Source of the DNA: a virus
Direction: 5' to 3' (one strand)
IMG/VR virus record: IMGVR_UViG_3300030388_000609
Coordinates: 1 to 32,734 of that record
Length of the DNA: 32,734 nucleotides
Made by a program: the position numbers and the translations under genes. The notes beneath the pieces were generated by a model. The model saw nothing but the letters and a program-made list of their open reading frames with translations. It made no database searches and was not told the origin of the DNA. Positions 31,760 through 32,734 of this stretch are shown here, piece by piece (the stretch's first letter is position 1; every line of letters starts with the position of its first letter).

Positions 31760-31929
31760 TATTTATTAGCTCTGTGTGCAGCAACATCTGCATCTTGCAT
31801 CTTATAGCTAAGGTTCATGATGCTATCATACACAGCACCTAAAGCCTCATTAGACTTGTTACCTGATACCATATTAAGCATCATCGTAGCGATGGCACGT
31901 AATTCTTTTACATTTTGTACATTGTCCAT
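31759..31929 (-). CDS. Small helical protein, first gene of the early operon
   Basis: 56 residues from ATG at 31929-31927 with AGGAGA upstream. It reads MDNVQNVKELRAIATMMLNM, VSGNKSNEALGAVYDSIMNL, SYKMQDADVAAHRANK: two amphipathic helices. No family recognised. It follows the candidate early promoter and is coupled to the next gene through TAATG. Confidence 0.7.
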   Translation of the reverse strand: MDNVQNVKELRAIATMMLNMVSGNKSNEALGAVYDSIMNLSYKMQDADVAAHRANK

Positions 31930-31951
31930 GATCGTTCTCCTAAACGGTTTT

Positions 31952-31981
31952 TATATAAAGATAGTACAAGTTCTAAGTTAA
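31952..31981 (-). promoter_or_regulatory. Candidate sigma70-type early promoter
   Basis: On the minus strand, TTAACT (31981-31976) and TATATA (31957-31952) are separated by 18 bases, in an AT-rich stretch just before the first early gene. The boxes are imperfect, but position and composition fit. It would drive 31929 down to the terminator at 26439. Confidence 0.45.
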
Positions 31982-32262
31982 AATTAAACCACTGTTCTGC
32001 TAAGTGACGCCGCGTAACACACACTGTAACCACTAGGCTGGAACCTTTGCATTACCCTACGTCATAGCAATGTGTTGATAGTGTTGTGCCATATGAGCGT
32101 AGCGAACCTGTGCGAGTGAAGCGAGTAAGTCTAGTCAGGCGCAGCCTGTCCTTCCTTCCTTCCAAACTAAGCGAAGCGCCCTGGAATACAGGCCGAGTGA
32201 AGCGAGGACACTACCCGCCCGAAGGGCGAAATTTTGGGAGGCCATTTCTGACCTCCCTTGAT
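31982..32262. other. Non-coding region with iteron-like repeats
   Basis: No credible gene. CGAGTGAAGCGAG occurs twice (32113-32125, 32194-32206) and GAGCGTAGCGA once (32095-32105), similar to GAGCGTAAGCGA at 541-552. A CGCCC/GGGCG hairpin with a three-base loop lies at 32216-32228, and a GGGAGG/CCTCCC hairpin at 32236-32257. The region separates two leftward transcription units and could include an origin; this is inference. Confidence 0.5.
32236..32257 (-). terminator. Hairpin after the membrane microprotein
   Basis: GGGAGG pairs with CCTCCC around a ten-base loop, five bases past the microprotein stop codon. The following bases on the minus strand are AAAATTT, with no T-run, so termination efficiency is uncertain. 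Confidence 0.45.
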
Positions 32263-32337
32263 TTATAGTATAAGCCACAAACAAATTGCGGCACTGATAA
32301 CAAGATATGTTACCAGTATTAATGCGTCTTCCGTCAT
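32263..32337 (-). CDS. 24-residue membrane microprotein
   Basis: MTEDALILVTYLVISAAICL then WLIL: four polar/acidic residues followed by a single 20-residue hydrophobic helix. A perfect AGGAGG site lies four bases before the ATG, and the start overlaps the upstream stop (ATGA). The short length lowers certainty, but the strong ribosome binding site and membrane helix support translation. Candidate inner-membrane effector or lysis/exclusion peptide; function unknown. Confidence 0.6.
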   Translation of the reverse strand: MTEDALILVTYLVISAAICLWLIL

Positions 32338-32734
32338 GAGGCCTCCTTCTTTTCTGTTGTATAGCTTAACTCTTTTAATGGTGTGGTTGATTCATTGGCC
32401 GCGTCTAGAGATTCCATCTCTTTCATTAGCGCGAAGACATCAGCGGGCAGGTCGCCATCTATTTGATTAGCCTTGAGGCTGGTAAAGCTGCGATTATACT
32501 GCTCCTTAAATGAGGCCTGTAAATTGGCAAGCTCTGCTACCATTAAGGTGGTGAGCATATGGTCGCCTTTATATCTGGCGGCCGCACCCATAAAGTTGTT
32601 GCGCGATAGCTCGCTATCTGAGCTGTATTCCGCCTTGTATTTATCGGCGAAATACTTGGCCTTTGACTCCCGGTCTTTCTGTTTTGGCAACCAATATTCG
32701 TAGTGGCCTATCATGCGTTCCATCATAATACGCT
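32334..32734 (-). CDS. Hypothetical early protein, C-terminal part (5' end beyond the window)
   Basis: The frame is open to the right edge, with an ATG pair at 32726/32723 but no visible ribosome binding site. The visible protein (MMERMIGHYEYWLPKQKDRE, then KAKYFADKYKAEYSSDSELS, FMGAAARYKGDHMLTTLMVA) is helical and charged, 130 residues from the first ATG. No family recognised. If the window ends are joined with one shared base, it continues the gene starting at 194, reading ...GWRNVERIMMERMIGH..., about 197 residues in total. Confidence 0.65.
   Translation of the reverse strand, partial: RIMMERMIGHYEYWLPKQKDRESKAKYFADKYKAEYSSDSELSRNNFMGAAARYKGDHMLTTLMVAELANLQASFKEQYNRSFTSLKANQIDGDLPADVFALMKEMESLDAANESTTPLKELSYTTEKKEAS

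Noticed and set aside
32086-32268. 60-residue rightward ORF in the iteron-like region
   Set aside because: Arg/Ser-rich reading of short repeats, with no ribosome binding site.
1-32734. Prophage/attachment-site interpretation
   Set aside because: No integrase, excisionase, C1-type lysogeny block or flanking host genes are visible.

Overview
The window is a tailed-phage genome of podovirus type (Caudoviricetes), probably infecting a Gram-negative, likely aquatic, bacterium. The virion genes follow the T7 order: terminase, head-tail connector (portal), Bbp19-like protein, scaffold, major capsid protein, tail tubular proteins A and B, three internal virion proteins, and a fiber with a T7-type N-terminus. 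No single-subunit RNA polymerase, DNA polymerase, primase, helicase or integrase is visible. The phage therefore looks lytic and dependent on host polymerases. I see no cellular genes, no tRNA and no CRISPR array.

Layout. Positions 1-194 hold the 5' end of a minus-strand gene running off the left edge. Positions 195-851 are a divergent non-coding region rich in repeats and hairpins, followed by the small terminase (852-1226). Between small and large terminase lie eight very small, mostly basic genes (1422-3127), one of which sits inside a 19-bp direct repeat that looks like an insertion scar. Large terminase to internal virion proteins fill 3127-19600, and the fiber fills 19669-22995. Small accessory genes and a lysis cassette (EF-hand holin-like protein, 3TM-type holin, M15 endopeptidase) end the rightward block at 25410. 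All later genes are on the minus strand, 31929 down to 25518. They form the early operon: DUF932-like protein, Cys-rich small proteins, two overlapping HTH proteins, RuvC-like resolvase, HTH_39-like protein, YqaJ-like exonuclease, ERF annealing protein and a small protein with an SSB-type acidic tail. A UUCG hairpin terminator follows, then a DNA-binding regulator and a secreted small protein. The right edge (32263-32734) carries the 3' part of a minus-strand gene and a 24-residue membrane microprotein.

The genes work in two blocks. The leftward operon should act early and supplies a recombination set (exonuclease, annealing protein, SSB-like protein, resolvase) plus regulators. The rightward block builds and packages the virion and lyses the cell. 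A motif of about 19 nt recurs upstream of the small terminase, the second MCF gene/portal, and the fiber, and may be the late promoter or activator site. The two window ends can be joined into one continuous reading frame if they share a single base, so the window may be a complete circular map of about 32.7 kb.
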